64,000 nucleotides of DNA from Novosphingobium sp. ST904 (GTDB taxonomy: Bacteria > Pseudomonadota > Alphaproteobacteria > Sphingomonadales > Sphingomonadaceae): positions 1-64,000 of the forward strand of contig NZ_LGJH01000143.1 of the NCBI RefSeq assembly GCF_001298105.1. Reading direction: 5' to 3'. The notes under the pieces are model-generated. The model saw only the letters and a list, made by a program, of their open reading frames with translations. It had not been told where the DNA came from and made no database searches. This document shows positions 46,701 through 55,183 of this stretch, in pieces; the stretch's first letter is position 1, and each line of letters opens with the position of its first letter. The translations under genes were made by a program, and so were the position numbers.

Positions 46701-47078
46701 CGTTCCGATCGGCAACCCCTCCCCGGTCTTGAGCAGGGCGCCCGCATAGAACCGCAAGTGCGGCTCGCCGGTGACAAGGGGATTGCACTCGAACCTGGCG
46801 TCTCGCCGCGCATCGGGAACGAGGAGAAAGTCCTCTTCCAGCAGGGCCTTGGCGCAGAACGAGGTTTCCAGCGGGGTTTCCCGGACCCCAAGCCCGACCT
46901 CGGCCTTGAAGAACTGGCGCCCATCGCCGATGAAATTGACGACCGCGATCGGCGTCCCGCAGATCGCCGCCGCCAGGGACGCCATTTCATCGAACGCCTG
47001 TTCGCGGGGGCTATCGAGCACATCGTACCGGGCCAGAGCCGCCAGACGCATCAACTCTTGATCGGCAACTTCGTTCAT
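43785..47078 (-). CDS. hybrid sensor histidine kinase with GAF and multiple PAS domains
   Basis: This 1097-residue cytoplasmic protein begins with a GAF domain (DSPREQAFDEMASLAAAICG to GTLCVLDYEPRALDEVQEQA). Four PAS/PAC modules follow (VTDLQGMITDWSAGAESLFG; TPEFCRLYGMPVQ; FCIIEFIDGPHG; WLWDLPTDRFTVDE). A HWE-independent HisKA region comes next (GQLTGGLAHDFNNLLAGVSG), then an HATPase with INARDAMPDGG and GQGTGLGLSMIYGFAKQSGG, and a C-terminal receiver (VLLVDDEPSVRMLITDVLED, phospho-Asp in LLVSDVGLPGG). No membrane helix is seen. Several PAS domains suggest light, redox or small-molecule sensing. The start at 47078 is a choice among alternatives; upstream frames are weaker. Confidence 0.93.
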   Translation of the reverse strand: MNEVADQELMRLAALARYDVLDSPREQAFDEMASLAAAICGTPIAVVNFIGDGRQFFKAEVGLGVRETPLETSFCAKALLEEDFLLVPDARRDARFECNPLVTGEPHLRFYAGALLKTGEGLPIGTLCVLDYEPRALDEVQEQALRVLARQTMTALELRRAAIEADGERARHRAIVDSARDFGIVVTDLQGMITDWSAGAESLFGWSEREIVGHPIATVFTDEDREAGVPEREMADAATRGGGSDERWHQRRGGERFWGSGEMSPLRDEAGRHIGYVKVLRDRTEEHLAAQHLATAETRLRQAQEAGGIGLFTVEIAEDVLIPTPEFCRLYGMPVQDRYPASVIETRIVPQDRHLASTAASRSRGEASGEVEYRVRAAEGEDVRWITRKGVMEFDDAGVPLRFVGVARDITAKRQAIAALGRSEDRYRALFEAIDDGFCIIEFIDGPHGPMSDYVHVEANPGYERHSGISGVVGMTLREVDPTGADGWLELYGRVLETGEPVRFERYFAAAGRHIEVSAARVEPPERKQVSVLFRDIEARRRAEQAMRASEALARENIERVQLALSAGAIIGTWLWDLPTDRFTVDEPFARAVGLDPELAREGLSLDQVAATVHPDDRAGFAEAIGDAIARGGGYAHQYRVRRSDGHYYWIEANGRVDHAPDGTPLSFPGVLLDVDQRRAVEEERDRAAAALRALNETLEQRVAERSAELMKAEEQLRQSQKMEAVGQLTGGLAHDFNNLLAGVSGGLEMVGIRLKQGRLADVDKYVVAAQGSVRRAAALTHRLLAFSRRQTLDPRPTSVNALVSGLTDLIQRTVGPSIAVETVGAAGLWLTLVDPSQLENAVLNLCINARDAMPDGGRITIETANKWLDRNGARTHDMPEGQYLSLCVTDTGTGMTPDVIAKAFDPFFTTKPIGQGTGLGLSMIYGFAKQSGGQVRIYSEVGEGTTVCIYLPRHYGDAVEEGGSAVESPLPGAEAGETVLLVDDEPSVRMLITDVLEDLGYTVIEAADSAAGLKVLQSDVRIDLLVSDVGLPGGMNGRQMADAGRVVRPDLKVLFITGYAENSVIGNGYLEPGMRVLTKPFAVETLTARIRELVGG

Positions 47079-47368
47079 GCGGCGTGGCTCTGGCGGTCCT
47101 GAGAGATAGGTAAAGTCGGGTCGTCGGCGCGCGATGTCCAATCGGCATCCGCAGGAAAACCTGCGGGAGGCCTGCTGGTTTCATCTCCGGCATAAAAACA
47201 CGGCCCGAGGACCGAACGGCGGCATACCGCAAAAATCCATCCGTTCCCCATGACTTGAACGAAGGAGGATCGTCCGGCAATGCTCCTCAACCGAAGATTA
47301 CCGGAATGTCGCTCGCGGCATGCCGGTTTAGGTGGTATCGATCATAAAAGAACCCAGGCCCGGAAAAA

Positions 47369-48028
47369 ATGTCTTCCACTGCCGCTGCGAGCGCTAAAGA
47401 TTCAAAGGCCCGCCCTACGGGCCGAGGCAGGCCCTCGCGCCAACAGTCCGCCGCGATCACCGATGCGATCATCCAGACCGCAACCGCGCTCTTCCTCAAG
47501 GAGGGCTTTGACGGCACCTCGATGGAAGCGGTGGCCCATGCCACGCAGATTCCCAAAACCACGCTTTACAAGCGTTACCCCGACAAGCTGGCGCTTCTGA
47601 ACGCCGTGCTCGTCGCGCGGGTGGCGTCCTGGTCCGAAGTGACCTCGCGCGACAATGCACGTCTCGGGAACGACCTGCGCCAGCGTCTCATCCAGCACAC
47701 CTCGACGATGCTGCTCTGGACCACCAAACCCGAAGTGCGCGCCTTCAGGCGGCTGGCGCTGAATGCCTTCGGCAGATCCGAAGGATCGATCACAGATTTC
47801 TTCGGATATACCGAAATGGTGGCTTATCTGGTCGCGGAAATCCGCGTCTACGGTCCGCCTTCGGGGATCGAGGCCAAGGCCCCGGAACGCATCGCGCAGG
47901 CCATAATGGCGATGGTAATCGGCTGGGTGAACACCCGCGCCGCCACCGGCCCGGTCACCGCGGCGGATGCCCGCGCGCAGGCACAGTTCATCATCGACGT
48001 GCTGATCGACGGGCACGCCCGCTGGTAA
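47369..48028 (+). CDS. TetR-family transcriptional regulator
   Basis: The 219-residue protein has a disordered N-terminus (MSSTAAASAKDSKARPTGRG) and a TetR HTH: IIQTATALFLKEGFDGTSME, AVAHATQIPKTTLYKRYPDK. The C-terminal domain resembles the TetR_C_33/AefR-like type. It stands directly upstream of the cytochrome c' operon on the same strand and is a candidate controller of it. Confidence 0.9.
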   Translation: MSSTAAASAKDSKARPTGRGRPSRQQSAAITDAIIQTATALFLKEGFDGTSMEAVAHATQIPKTTLYKRYPDKLALLNAVLVARVASWSEVTSRDNARLGNDLRQRLIQHTSTMLLWTTKPEVRAFRRLALNAFGRSEGSITDFFGYTEMVAYLVAEIRVYGPPSGIEAKAPERIAQAIMAMVIGWVNTRAATGPVTAADARAQAQFIIDVLIDGHARW

Positions 48029-48130
48029 GGCCGATCGCCCGCTGCCCGTAGACCTTCACCGCTTGACCCCCTCATAACGGCGAATTTCCGCCATTTTCGA
48101 GCCATGGGCAAAAACTACGCAAAGTCGCGA

Positions 48131-48159
48131 TTGACTAGTTCAACTTTTGAATCAATATT
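48131..48159 (+). promoter_or_regulatory. putative promoter of the cytochrome c' operon with internal inverted repeat
   Basis: TTGACT (48131-48136) and AATATT (48154-48159) are separated by 17 bases. The spacer holds the inverted repeat TTCAA-CTT-TTGAA (48139-48151). An operator inside the spacer would allow repression. Candidate binders are the TetR protein just upstream and the MarR protein at the end of the operon. Confidence 0.45.
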
Positions 48160-48194
48160 CTCCCCATAACAGAAAACAGTTGGGAGAAACTCCG

Positions 48195-48653
48195 ATGAAC
48201 GCCCTATGGCGCATTGGCGCGGTGACCTTGGCGACCGCGGCGGTTGCCACGCCGCTGCTGGCTGCACCGGCCGACACGGTCCGCTCGCGCATCGCAGGTT
48301 ACCGGGAACTCGGCGCGGCCTTCAAGGCAGTGAACGACGGCCTGCGAGGCGGCGAAGTGCAGACGGTGCTGATCGCCCAGTCCGCTCGGGAAATCCGCAA
48401 TGCCTCTCGCGGCCAGTACGAATGGTTTCCGGCCGGGAGCGGGCCGCAATCGGGCGCCAAAACCCGCGCCAAGGGCGAAATCTGGGTTCAGCCCGCCAAA
48501 TTCAGGACCGCGCAGGACGCTTTCGCCAAGGCTGCCGACGATTTCCAGCGCGCGGTCGCCGGGAAGGACGTCGCGGCAATACGCACGGGCGCACAGAAAC
48601 TTGGAGCTACGTGCAAGGGCTGCCATGACAGCTTCCGCGCGCCGGAGAGCTGA
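48195..48653 (+). CDS. cytochrome c' (PF01322-type), periplasmic
   Basis: The 152-residue protein has a Sec signal peptide (MNALWRIGAVTLATAAVATPLLAA up to about residue 24) and a four-helix cytochrome c' domain with the haem-binding CKGCH motif at residues 140-144. Adjacent sequence (QKLGATCKGCHDSFR) matches the family's conserved C-terminus. It is a c-type haem protein of the periplasm whose members bind NO or transfer electrons. The start has GGGAGA upstream. It opens the nine-gene operon and ends two bases before the next gene. Confidence 0.92.
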   Translation: MNALWRIGAVTLATAAVATPLLAAPADTVRSRIAGYRELGAAFKAVNDGLRGGEVQTVLIAQSAREIRNASRGQYEWFPAGSGPQSGAKTRAKGEIWVQPAKFRTAQDAFAKAADDFQRAVAGKDVAAIRTGAQKLGATCKGCHDSFRAPES

Positions 48654-48654
48654 G

Positions 48655-49483
48655 ATGGCGCCTCGCATCGCCTGCGGGCTCGCGATCGCGCTGCTTGCAT
48701 TCGGCGCGGCGCCGACAGTTCATGCCCAGCCCGCCGACCTTCCGATTGCTCCGGCGGACGGTACGCCCTTGCCCAAGGGGGTACGGGTGAAGAAGTCGGC
48801 GACGGCAGTGTCTATACCGATGCCGCGGCCATACGCTTTATGGAATGGACATGCGCACCGTCCTGCGCTGGGCACCCGATCCCGCCCGCTTCTGCGCGCA
48901 GGACTGCGCGCGCGAATGGGCACCCCTGCTCGCGCCGCCGGGAACCAAGCCGAACATCCGCTATCCGATGGGTTTCGAAAAAGCGGCAGAAATGCCCCCC
49001 GCCGAGGATCAGATCACCGATCCCCGCAAGGCGCCCGACTGGACAGTGATCGAGGGCGCCGCAGGTCCGCAATGGGTCTACAAGGGGTGGCATCTCGTCT
49101 TCACCCGGCGCGCGGCAGGCGGCAGCGCGCCGCCGCCGGACGACATAACGTGGAACACGCTCAAGTTCGTGCCGGCCCCACCGCGCATCGCCGCGCCGGG
49201 CTTTGTCGCCACCGCCTACTTCGGCGGCGCCTATGCCCTGACGGACCGGGACGGCCGCGTCCTGTTCACCGGGCACTGCGCCGCGCCCTGCGCATGGCGC
49301 CCGCTTCCTGCGCCAATGGCCAGCGGCGGCTTGGGCGACTGGAAGGTCAGCCTTTCCGGCGACCGCGCGGAATGGACGTTCAAGGGTCAGCAGGTTTTCG
49401 TGAGCGAGGAATCCGATCCGCATGCCATCCCGCGCGGGGGCCGGATTCTGAGGCCGCAGACCAGCAGCGGAGAGAACCGATGA
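48655..49483 (+). pseudogene. secreted PF03640-type repeat protein, two frameshifts
   Basis: From 48655 a signal peptide (MAPRIACGLAIALLAFGAAP) leads into PADLPIAPADGTPLPKGVRV. The frame is lost at about 48796 and again at about 48827. Adding one base at each place joins VKKVGDGSVYTDAAGHTLYG to MDMRTVLRWAPDPARFCAQD, then REWAPLLAPPGTK, WVYKGWHLVFTRRAAGG and WTFKGQQVFVSEESDP. The repeated LYxxD/WxYKGxxL pattern is that of the secreted repeat of unknown function PF03640. The rebuilt protein would be about 276 residues. Its function is unknown; it lies between cytochrome c' and an unknown exported protein. Confidence 0.75.
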
Positions 49484-50676
49484 AACATGCGACGTCAAGG
49501 CGCGCGCCGCTCCTCTGTACCGCAGCGCTGGCCTCCATCGCCGCGATCGGCATGGCCGCAGCCAGCATGTTGCAAGGGCCGGCCCTGGCGGAGGCTGTGC
49601 CGGCAAACCTGCCAGCTCCCCCACCGGGCGGCGTAATGGGCTTCGTGGTGCAGGACTTCGTTCCGCCGGTGATCCAGGGCAGTGACGCCTGCCCGAGCGG
49701 GGTGAGCCCCAAGATCCGGGAAGCCTATCTGGAATCGCTCCCGCCCGAGGAACATGCCCGGCTGGAACGCAAGGAAAACGAGCCGGAGTTGACCAGGCGC
49801 TGGCAGGCAACGGTGTTCGGCCTCGGCGGCACCAACATCTGTTCACAACCGGACCAATTCGACCGCCCGCTGCTACGCACCGTGCAAAGCATCCATGCCG
49901 GCGGCGTGGATCTGGACAATGACGCGCCCGGAGAAAGCTGCGCGCACGAGGAATTCACCGCTCCCGACGGGCGAACCGGCATCGACAACCAGGAATACCG
50001 CGTCATGGGCTGCACCCTCGAATGGCGCGGGAAGGACGGCATCGGCGGCGATCAGCTTACCGGAATGCGTCAGTTCCATGCCTCCGGCGAATGGACGCAG
50101 GTGATCCTCCTGCGCGGTGTCGACAGTCTGGAGCATGACGAGGACGTGGAAGTGATCTACGCCAACACGCCGGACCGTCCCCAGCTCGACAATCACGGCA
50201 ATTTCCTGCCCGGCTACAGCTTCACCGTTTCCGACAAGGCGCCCCGGCACCGCAACGTCCTGCGCGGCCGCATAGAGAACGGGGTGCTGACCACCGAACC
50301 GCGCGACATCAGGCTGGCCCAGACCTGGGGCCAGGGCGGCGCCCGCGATATTCGCGGCGCCCGCACCGTTTACGATTTCCGCCATGCCAAGCTTCGCCTG
50401 GTCTTCCAGCCCGACGGGTCGCTGCGCGGGCTGGTCGGCGGATACCGGCCGGTGTTCGACGTGATCCAGAGCCCTGCGATCGGGGGTGCCGGCGCAGCGC
50501 TCGCCGCCGGCATCGATTGCGCGGGAACGCTCAAGACCCTCCGCAAATATGCCGACGGCATTCGCGATCCGAAGACGGGCAAGTGCTCCGGCGTCTCCAG
50601 CGCCATGGACCTGCGCGCGGTACCCGCCTTCGTGAACGACGTGCCATCCCCTGCTGCCGGGAGCCATGCCCTGTGA
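49480..50676 (+). CDS. uncharacterised exported protein of the cytochrome/DUF1592 operon
   Basis: The 398-residue protein has an N-terminal signal (TSRRAPLLCTAALASIAAIG), a Pro-rich segment and a large secreted domain with seven Cys residues. Typical stretches are VMGFVVQDFVPPVIQGSDAC, FGLGGTNICSQPDQFDRPLL, QNIHAG-like QSIHAGGVDLDNDAPGESCA and LKTLRKYADGIRDPKTGKCS. No domain is recognised. The start overlaps the preceding gene (ATGA) and the end overlaps the DUF1592 gene (GTGA). Such overlaps make a common function very likely. Confidence 0.75.
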   Translation: MKHATSRRAPLLCTAALASIAAIGMAAASMLQGPALAEAVPANLPAPPPGGVMGFVVQDFVPPVIQGSDACPSGVSPKIREAYLESLPPEEHARLERKENEPELTRRWQATVFGLGGTNICSQPDQFDRPLLRTVQSIHAGGVDLDNDAPGESCAHEEFTAPDGRTGIDNQEYRVMGCTLEWRGKDGIGGDQLTGMRQFHASGEWTQVILLRGVDSLEHDEDVEVIYANTPDRPQLDNHGNFLPGYSFTVSDKAPRHRNVLRGRIENGVLTTEPRDIRLAQTWGQGGARDIRGARTVYDFRHAKLRLVFQPDGSLRGLVGGYRPVFDVIQSPAIGGAGAALAAGIDCAGTLKTLRKYADGIRDPKTGKCSGVSSAMDLRAVPAFVNDVPSPAAGSHAL

Positions 50677-52363
50677 CCCTCTTTCGCATAGCGCCGCTGG
50701 CGATCGCCGCGGCCACCCTTGCCGGTGTGGTCTCGCTGGCAGGCACGGCATCGACATCCGTGCCTGCCATGGCCGAAGCGAATGCCGCCCAGACCCTGTT
50801 GCAGGGCCCTCAGGTCGTTGGCATGCGCAGGCTGACCGAGGCCCAGTACCGCAATACGATCGCGGACATCTTCGGCAGCGACATCCGCGTTGCCGGCCGG
50901 TTCGAACCGATCGTCAGGCCTGCGCACCAGTTGATTGCCAGCGGCGCGCGCACGCGGCGATCACGCCTGCCGGGCTCGAACAGATGGACGGCATGGCGCG
51001 CGATATCGCCCGGCAGGTCTTCGATGAGGCACACCGCGCCCAGTTCATGTCCTGCACGCCCGCCGATCCGGCCGCGGCCGATCCCGAATGCGCGCGCCGC
51101 ATTCTCGCGCCGATCGGGCGCCTGCTGTTCCGGCGCCCGCTGACCGCACAGGAAGAGGCGCTCTACGTAAAGATCGCCGGAGAAGGCGCTGCGCCTACGC
51201 GCTCCTTCACCAAGGGCCTTGAACTTGCGCTCGGATCGATGCTGGTCTCGCCGTGGTTCCTCTATGTGGTGGAGACGGCGGAGCCCGACCCGGACCATGC
51301 TGGCGGAATGCGGCTCGACAACGCCTCGCGCGCCGCGCGCCTCAGTTTCATGTTGTGGAACTCCAGCCCCAACGCCGCTTTGCTCGACGATGCGGCGGGC
51401 GGGCGGCTGACCGATCAGGCCCAGCTTGAAAAGGTGGTGACGGCGATGGTCGCCTCGCCCCGCTTCGAACAGGGGCTTCGGGCCTTCTTTTCCGACATGC
51501 TGCTGTTCGAGAAGTTCGACGAACTCGCCAAGGACCCGGTGATCTACCCCTATTTCAACCAGGACGTCCTTCAGGCGCTTCCCGAACAGATGCTGCGCAC
51601 GATCACCACCCAGCTTCTCGATGGCGACGGCGATTACCGGGAACTGTTCACCACCCGAAAGACATGGATGAACCGGCCGCTGGGCGCGCTCTACCAGGTG
51701 CCGGTGAGCAAGTCGCAAGGCTGGGTTCCCTATGAATTCTCGGCCGGTTCGGACCGTTCGGGCCTCCTCGGACTGGCCGGGTTCCTCGCCATGTACTCGC
51801 ACTCCGGCCGCAGTTCGCCGACCTTGCGCGGCCGGGCGATACGCGAGTTGCTGCTCTGCCAGCCGGTGCCGAACCCGCCGGGCAACGTGAACTTCACCGC
51901 CGTGCAGGACGTGACCAACAAGGCCATGCCCACTGCCCGCATCCGCCTTGATGCCCACACCACCGACCCCGTATGCGCAGGTTGCCACAAGATCACCGAT
52001 CCGATCGGCCTTCCGCTGGAGAGGTTCGACGGCATCGGCGCCTTCCGCACCCGCGAGAATGACGCGGCGATCGATGTCGGCGGCTCGTTCGACGAGGCCA
52101 GCTTTTCCGGTGCCGACGGCCTGGGCAAGGCCATCGCGGCCAGCCAGGACGCGACGATGTGCGTCACCTCGCGGGCGCTCGAATATGCAACCGGCCGCCC
52201 CAGCGAGGACGGCGCGCTCGTCGAAACGCTGGAAAGCCGCTTCGCGGCGGACGGCTACCGCCTGCGCAAGCTGATCGAACGGGTCGCGACGATGCCGCAG
52301 GCCTATGAAATTCCGGGCGATCCACTGAAATCCGAGGCCACTCACGTGGCGACAAGACGCTAG
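50673..52363 (+). pseudogene. DUF1592/DUF1588/DUF1585 protein with haem-like CxxCH, frameshifted
   Basis: A GTG at 50673 gives a signal peptide, then MRRLTEAQYRNTIADIFGSD, the DUF1587-like start. A break at about 50951 is repaired by one base, joining HQLIASGAR to AITPAGLEQMDGMARDIARQ. The frame continues with FRRPLTAQEEALYVKIAGEG, AARLSFMLWNSSPNAALLDD, LLGLAGFLAMYSHSGRSSPT and VCAGCHKITDPIGLPLERFD (about residue 434), ending KLIERVATMPQAY. CAGCH is a candidate c-type haem site in the DUF1588 part. These families are best known in Planctomycetes and myxobacteria and have no assigned function; they occur paired with DUF1552, as here. Confidence 0.86.
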
Positions 52364-52378
52364 CGAGAGGACCAACCC

Positions 52379-53719
52379 ATGGCATTCGACCTGTCTCGGC
52401 GCACCGCGCTCAAGGGCATCATGAACGGCGCGGCGATCACCGTGGGCGTTCCCCTGCTCGATATCTTCCTGGACGGCAACGGCGAGGCGCTTGCCGCCAC
52501 CGGCGCGCCGCTTCCGGTCCGTTTCGGCACCTGGTTCTGGGGGCTCGGCGTCAATCCCACCCGCTGGTTCCCCGACAACGCCGGTCCGGGATACGACCTG
52601 AAGCCGGAGCTGGAGATCATCAAGCCCTACGCGCACAAGATCAATATCCTGGGAAATTTCAACGTCATGCTCGATGGCGCACCGAACCTTCCCCACACCT
52701 CCGGAGGCCCGGCGATCCGCACCGGGCGCGCGCTCACCGCGGAAGGCGGCCTGCCGGGCGAAAGTTTCGACGTGACCATCGGCGACAGGATCGGCACGCG
52801 AACCCGCTTCCGCAGCCTGGAAACCTCCGCATCTGGCGACCCGCGCAATTCGCTCAGCGGGCGCGGCGGCGGCAACCTGAACCCTTCGGAAGGCTCGGCA
52901 GCCGGGCTCTATCGCCGTCTTTTCGGCACCAGCTTCAAGGACCCCAACGGCGCGACTTTCACGCCCGATCCGGAAGTCATGGCCCGCCGCAGCGTGCTTT
53001 CGGCCGTCAGCGAACAGCGCCAGTCGCTCGAGAGCGCAGTGGGCGCGGCCGACAGGCAGAAGCTGGACCAATATTTCACGTCCGTCCGGCAGTTGGAGAA
53101 CCAGCTTGAAGTGGAGCTGAAGAAGCCTGAACCGCTACAGGCGTGCCTTGTCCCCAAGCCGGTCGAGGATCGCCCGGTCAATGCCGAGATCGAGAACGTC
53201 GTCACCAACCACGCGCTGATGACGGACCTGCTGGTCATGGCGCTCGCCTGCGACCAGACCCGCGTATTCAACATGATGTTCAACAACGGCGCCTCCTCGC
53301 TGACCCGGATCGGCAGCACGATCACGCATCACCAGCTCACCCATGAAGAAGCGCTCGACAACCGGCTGGGCTACCAGCCCGAGGCCACTTACTTCCTGAG
53401 CCGGATTTTCGAGGCCTGGACCTATTTCGTTGCCGCGCTCGACAAGGTGCAGGAAGGGCCGCGCACCCTGCTCGACAACACACTGGTCTTCGCCCATTCC
53501 GAAACCGAGTTCGCCAAGTTCCACACCATCGACAATATCCCGATGATGACCGCAGGCAGCGGCGGCGGTCGTATCAGGACGGGGATCTACGTCGACGGGC
53601 TCGGCTCTCCGGTCAGCCGCGTGGGCCTCACGCTCCAGCAGGTCATGGGGGTGCCCGTGGACAAATGGGGGGCGCAGAGCATGGAGACCGGCAAGTCGAT
53701 CGGCGAGATCGTCGCATGA
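52379..53719 (+). CDS. DUF1552 domain protein, Tat-exported
   Basis: The intact 446-residue protein begins MAFDLSRRTALKGIMNGAAI, a clear twin-arginine leader. It then shows LPVRFGTWFWGLGVNPTRWF, GYDLKPELEIIKPYAHKINI, LDGAPNLPHTSGGPAIRTGR, SALTxxxST-like ESFDVTIGDRIGTRTRFRSL and LVFAHSETEFAKFHTIDNIP. These match DUF1552, which is distantly related to DUF1501/sulfatase-like alkaline-phosphatase-fold proteins. It is probably exported folded, possibly with a cofactor. It is the partner of the DUF1592 protein upstream. Confidence 0.9.
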   Translation: MAFDLSRRTALKGIMNGAAITVGVPLLDIFLDGNGEALAATGAPLPVRFGTWFWGLGVNPTRWFPDNAGPGYDLKPELEIIKPYAHKINILGNFNVMLDGAPNLPHTSGGPAIRTGRALTAEGGLPGESFDVTIGDRIGTRTRFRSLETSASGDPRNSLSGRGGGNLNPSEGSAAGLYRRLFGTSFKDPNGATFTPDPEVMARRSVLSAVSEQRQSLESAVGAADRQKLDQYFTSVRQLENQLEVELKKPEPLQACLVPKPVEDRPVNAEIENVVTNHALMTDLLVMALACDQTRVFNMMFNNGASSLTRIGSTITHHQLTHEEALDNRLGYQPEATYFLSRIFEAWTYFVAALDKVQEGPRTLLDNTLVFAHSETEFAKFHTIDNIPMMTAGSGGGRIRTGIYVDGLGSPVSRVGLTLQQVMGVPVDKWGAQSMETGKSIGEIVA

Positions 53720-54207
53720 AGGGCGCGTCGATCATGCTGGCGGCCTCGGCCCTGCTCGCCGCTCAGGCCGCACAGGCGGGCGAGCCTGCCGCCCTTCCCC
53801 CCGCGCGGCTGGTGGGCACGGTCCTCAACGCAGTGGCGATCGAACGCGAACTGGCGTTCTACGAGAACGCATTCGGGCTCAAGGTCGGCATGACGCTCGA
53901 TCACGGCACCCGGCGCGAATATATGCTGCGGTTCTCGGCGGACCCGGGCGAAGCCGGGCTCATCATCGTGCATGACACCGCGCCGGAAGCGCCCGCACGG
54001 CTTGCACATGGCAACGCCTTCGATCGCATCGTGCTGCGGGTGAGCGACATGGATGCGCTGGTCCGCCGGCTCGACGCCTCCGGCACCGCGCACCAGCCTG
54101 TGCGCGCGGCTGCGCAGGGCTACCGGGTGCTACTGCTCCAAGACCCGGAAGGCTATCCGCTCGAAATCATCCAGAGCAGCGCCGCCGCACGGGAGCCCGG
54201 CCAATGA
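53716..54207 (+). CDS. exported glyoxalase/VOC-superfamily protein
   Basis: The 163-residue protein has a Sec-type leader (MKGASIMLAASALLAAQAAQ AG), which is unusual for this superfamily. The VOC domain follows: VLNAVAIERELAFYENAFGL, REYMLRFSADPGEAGLIIVH and RVLLLQDPEGYPLEIIQSS, ending with the conserved DPEGxPLE. Such proteins bind a metal and act in lyase, dioxygenase or resistance roles. It overlaps both neighbours by ATGA. Confidence 0.85.
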   Translation: MKGASIMLAASALLAAQAAQAGEPAALPPARLVGTVLNAVAIERELAFYENAFGLKVGMTLDHGTRREYMLRFSADPGEAGLIIVHDTAPEAPARLAHGNAFDRIVLRVSDMDALVRRLDASGTAHQPVRAAAQGYRVLLLQDPEGYPLEIIQSSAAAREPGQ

Positions 54208-54527
54208 CCCCCTCGCGCAGAGAGTTCCTCGGACGGGCGCTGACTTTCGCTTCGCTCGCCGCCGCAGGTTTGGTCGCATCTGGAGGAGCGCTGGCCCAGC
54301 CGCCGGCCGGTTCCTGCTACGATCCCGCCGCCCTGCCCTTCAGCCAGAAGAGCCGGCGCCGCGCGCTGGGCTATCTCGATGCATCGGCCGACCCTGCCCG
54401 GCGCTGCGGAAGCTGCGCCTTCTTCACGGCCGCCGCGCCGGGGTGCGGAACCTGCCAGATGCTGTCGGGCGGACCCGTCAACGCAGGCGCCGTCTGCAAC
54501 TCCTTCGCACCGAAGGCCGCGAAGTGA
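54204..54527 (+). CDS. high-potential iron-sulfur protein (HiPIP), Tat-exported
   Basis: The 107-residue protein has a Tat leader (SRREFLGRALTFASLAAAGL). The mature part contains Cys68, Cys71, Cys84 and Cys98 in the CxxC-x12-C-x13-C spacing of HiPIP proteins that hold a 4Fe-4S cluster (sequence RRCGSCAFFTAAA). An extra Cys81 is present. HiPIPs are soluble periplasmic electron carriers. Adjacent cytochrome b561 and cytochrome c' suggest a local electron-transfer chain. Confidence 0.9.
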   Translation: MTPSRREFLGRALTFASLAAAGLVASGGALAQPPAGSCYDPAALPFSQKSRRRALGYLDASADPARRCGSCAFFTAAAPGCGTCQMLSGGPVNAGAVCNSFAPKAAK

Positions 54528-55183
54528 GCGCCCGCCCCGGCGTCCGGGTCTGGGACCTGCCCACCCGCCTGTTCCACTGGCTGCTCGCCGCGCTTTTCGC
54601 GTTCTCCTGGTGGAGCGCGGAAAACCGCGAGATGCAGTGGCATTATCTGTCCGGGATCACATTGCTGGGGCTGCTCGGCTTTCGCCTGATCTGGGGCTTC
54701 GTGGGCGCCAGCACCGCACGTTTCGCAGGATTGCTCCGTTCCCCGCTGCGCATCGCGGATTACCCGCGCGGCCAGCACGCGAAGGAACCGGGCCACAACC
54801 CGCTCGGCGGCTACAGCGTCATCGCGCTGCTGCTCCTGCTGGGCGCGCAAGTGGGCAGCGGGCTCTTCGCCACCGATGTGGACGGGCTTGAATCCGGCCC
54901 GCTGTCCTTCCTCGTCAGCTTCGATCAAGGCCGCATGGCGGCGGACATCCACGCCGTGAGCTTCAACGTGCTGCTTGCCCTCATCGCGCTGCACCTGATC
55001 GCGATCGTGTTCTACCTCGTCTTCCGCCGGCGCAATCTCGTAGGGCCGATGGTGACCGGCCGGGACCGGTCTCTTGACCGGGAAACCACGCCGATGCAGC
55101 CCGCGTCCCCCACGGCCTTTGTCATTGCCGCCGCTCTTGCTACCTTGCTCGCCTGGTCGGCCAGCAAGGGTTTCGGTTTGTGA
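54524..55183 (+). CDS. cytochrome b561 / Ni-Fe-hydrogenase b-type subunit family
   Basis: The 219-residue inner-membrane protein begins VRVWDLPTRLFHWLLAALFA and has four helices with the haem-ligand His residues seen in FHWLL, WHYLSGITLLGLLG, ADIHAVSFNVLLAL and ALHLIAIVFYLVF. It binds b-type haem and passes electrons between quinol and a periplasmic carrier, plausibly the HiPIP encoded just before it. GTG start overlaps the HiPIP stop. Confidence 0.92.
   Translation: MSARPGVRVWDLPTRLFHWLLAALFAFSWWSAENREMQWHYLSGITLLGLLGFRLIWGFVGASTARFAGLLRSPLRIADYPRGQHAKEPGHNPLGGYSVIALLLLLGAQVGSGLFATDVDGLESGPLSFLVSFDQGRMAADIHAVSFNVLLALIALHLIAIVFYLVFRRRNLVGPMVTGRDRSLDRETTPMQPASPTAFVIAAALATLLAWSASKGFGL

Noticed and set aside
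50810..53071. 753-codon open frame on the minus strand
   Set aside because: It is antisense to the DUF1592 and DUF1552 genes, which show clear family signatures on the plus strand.
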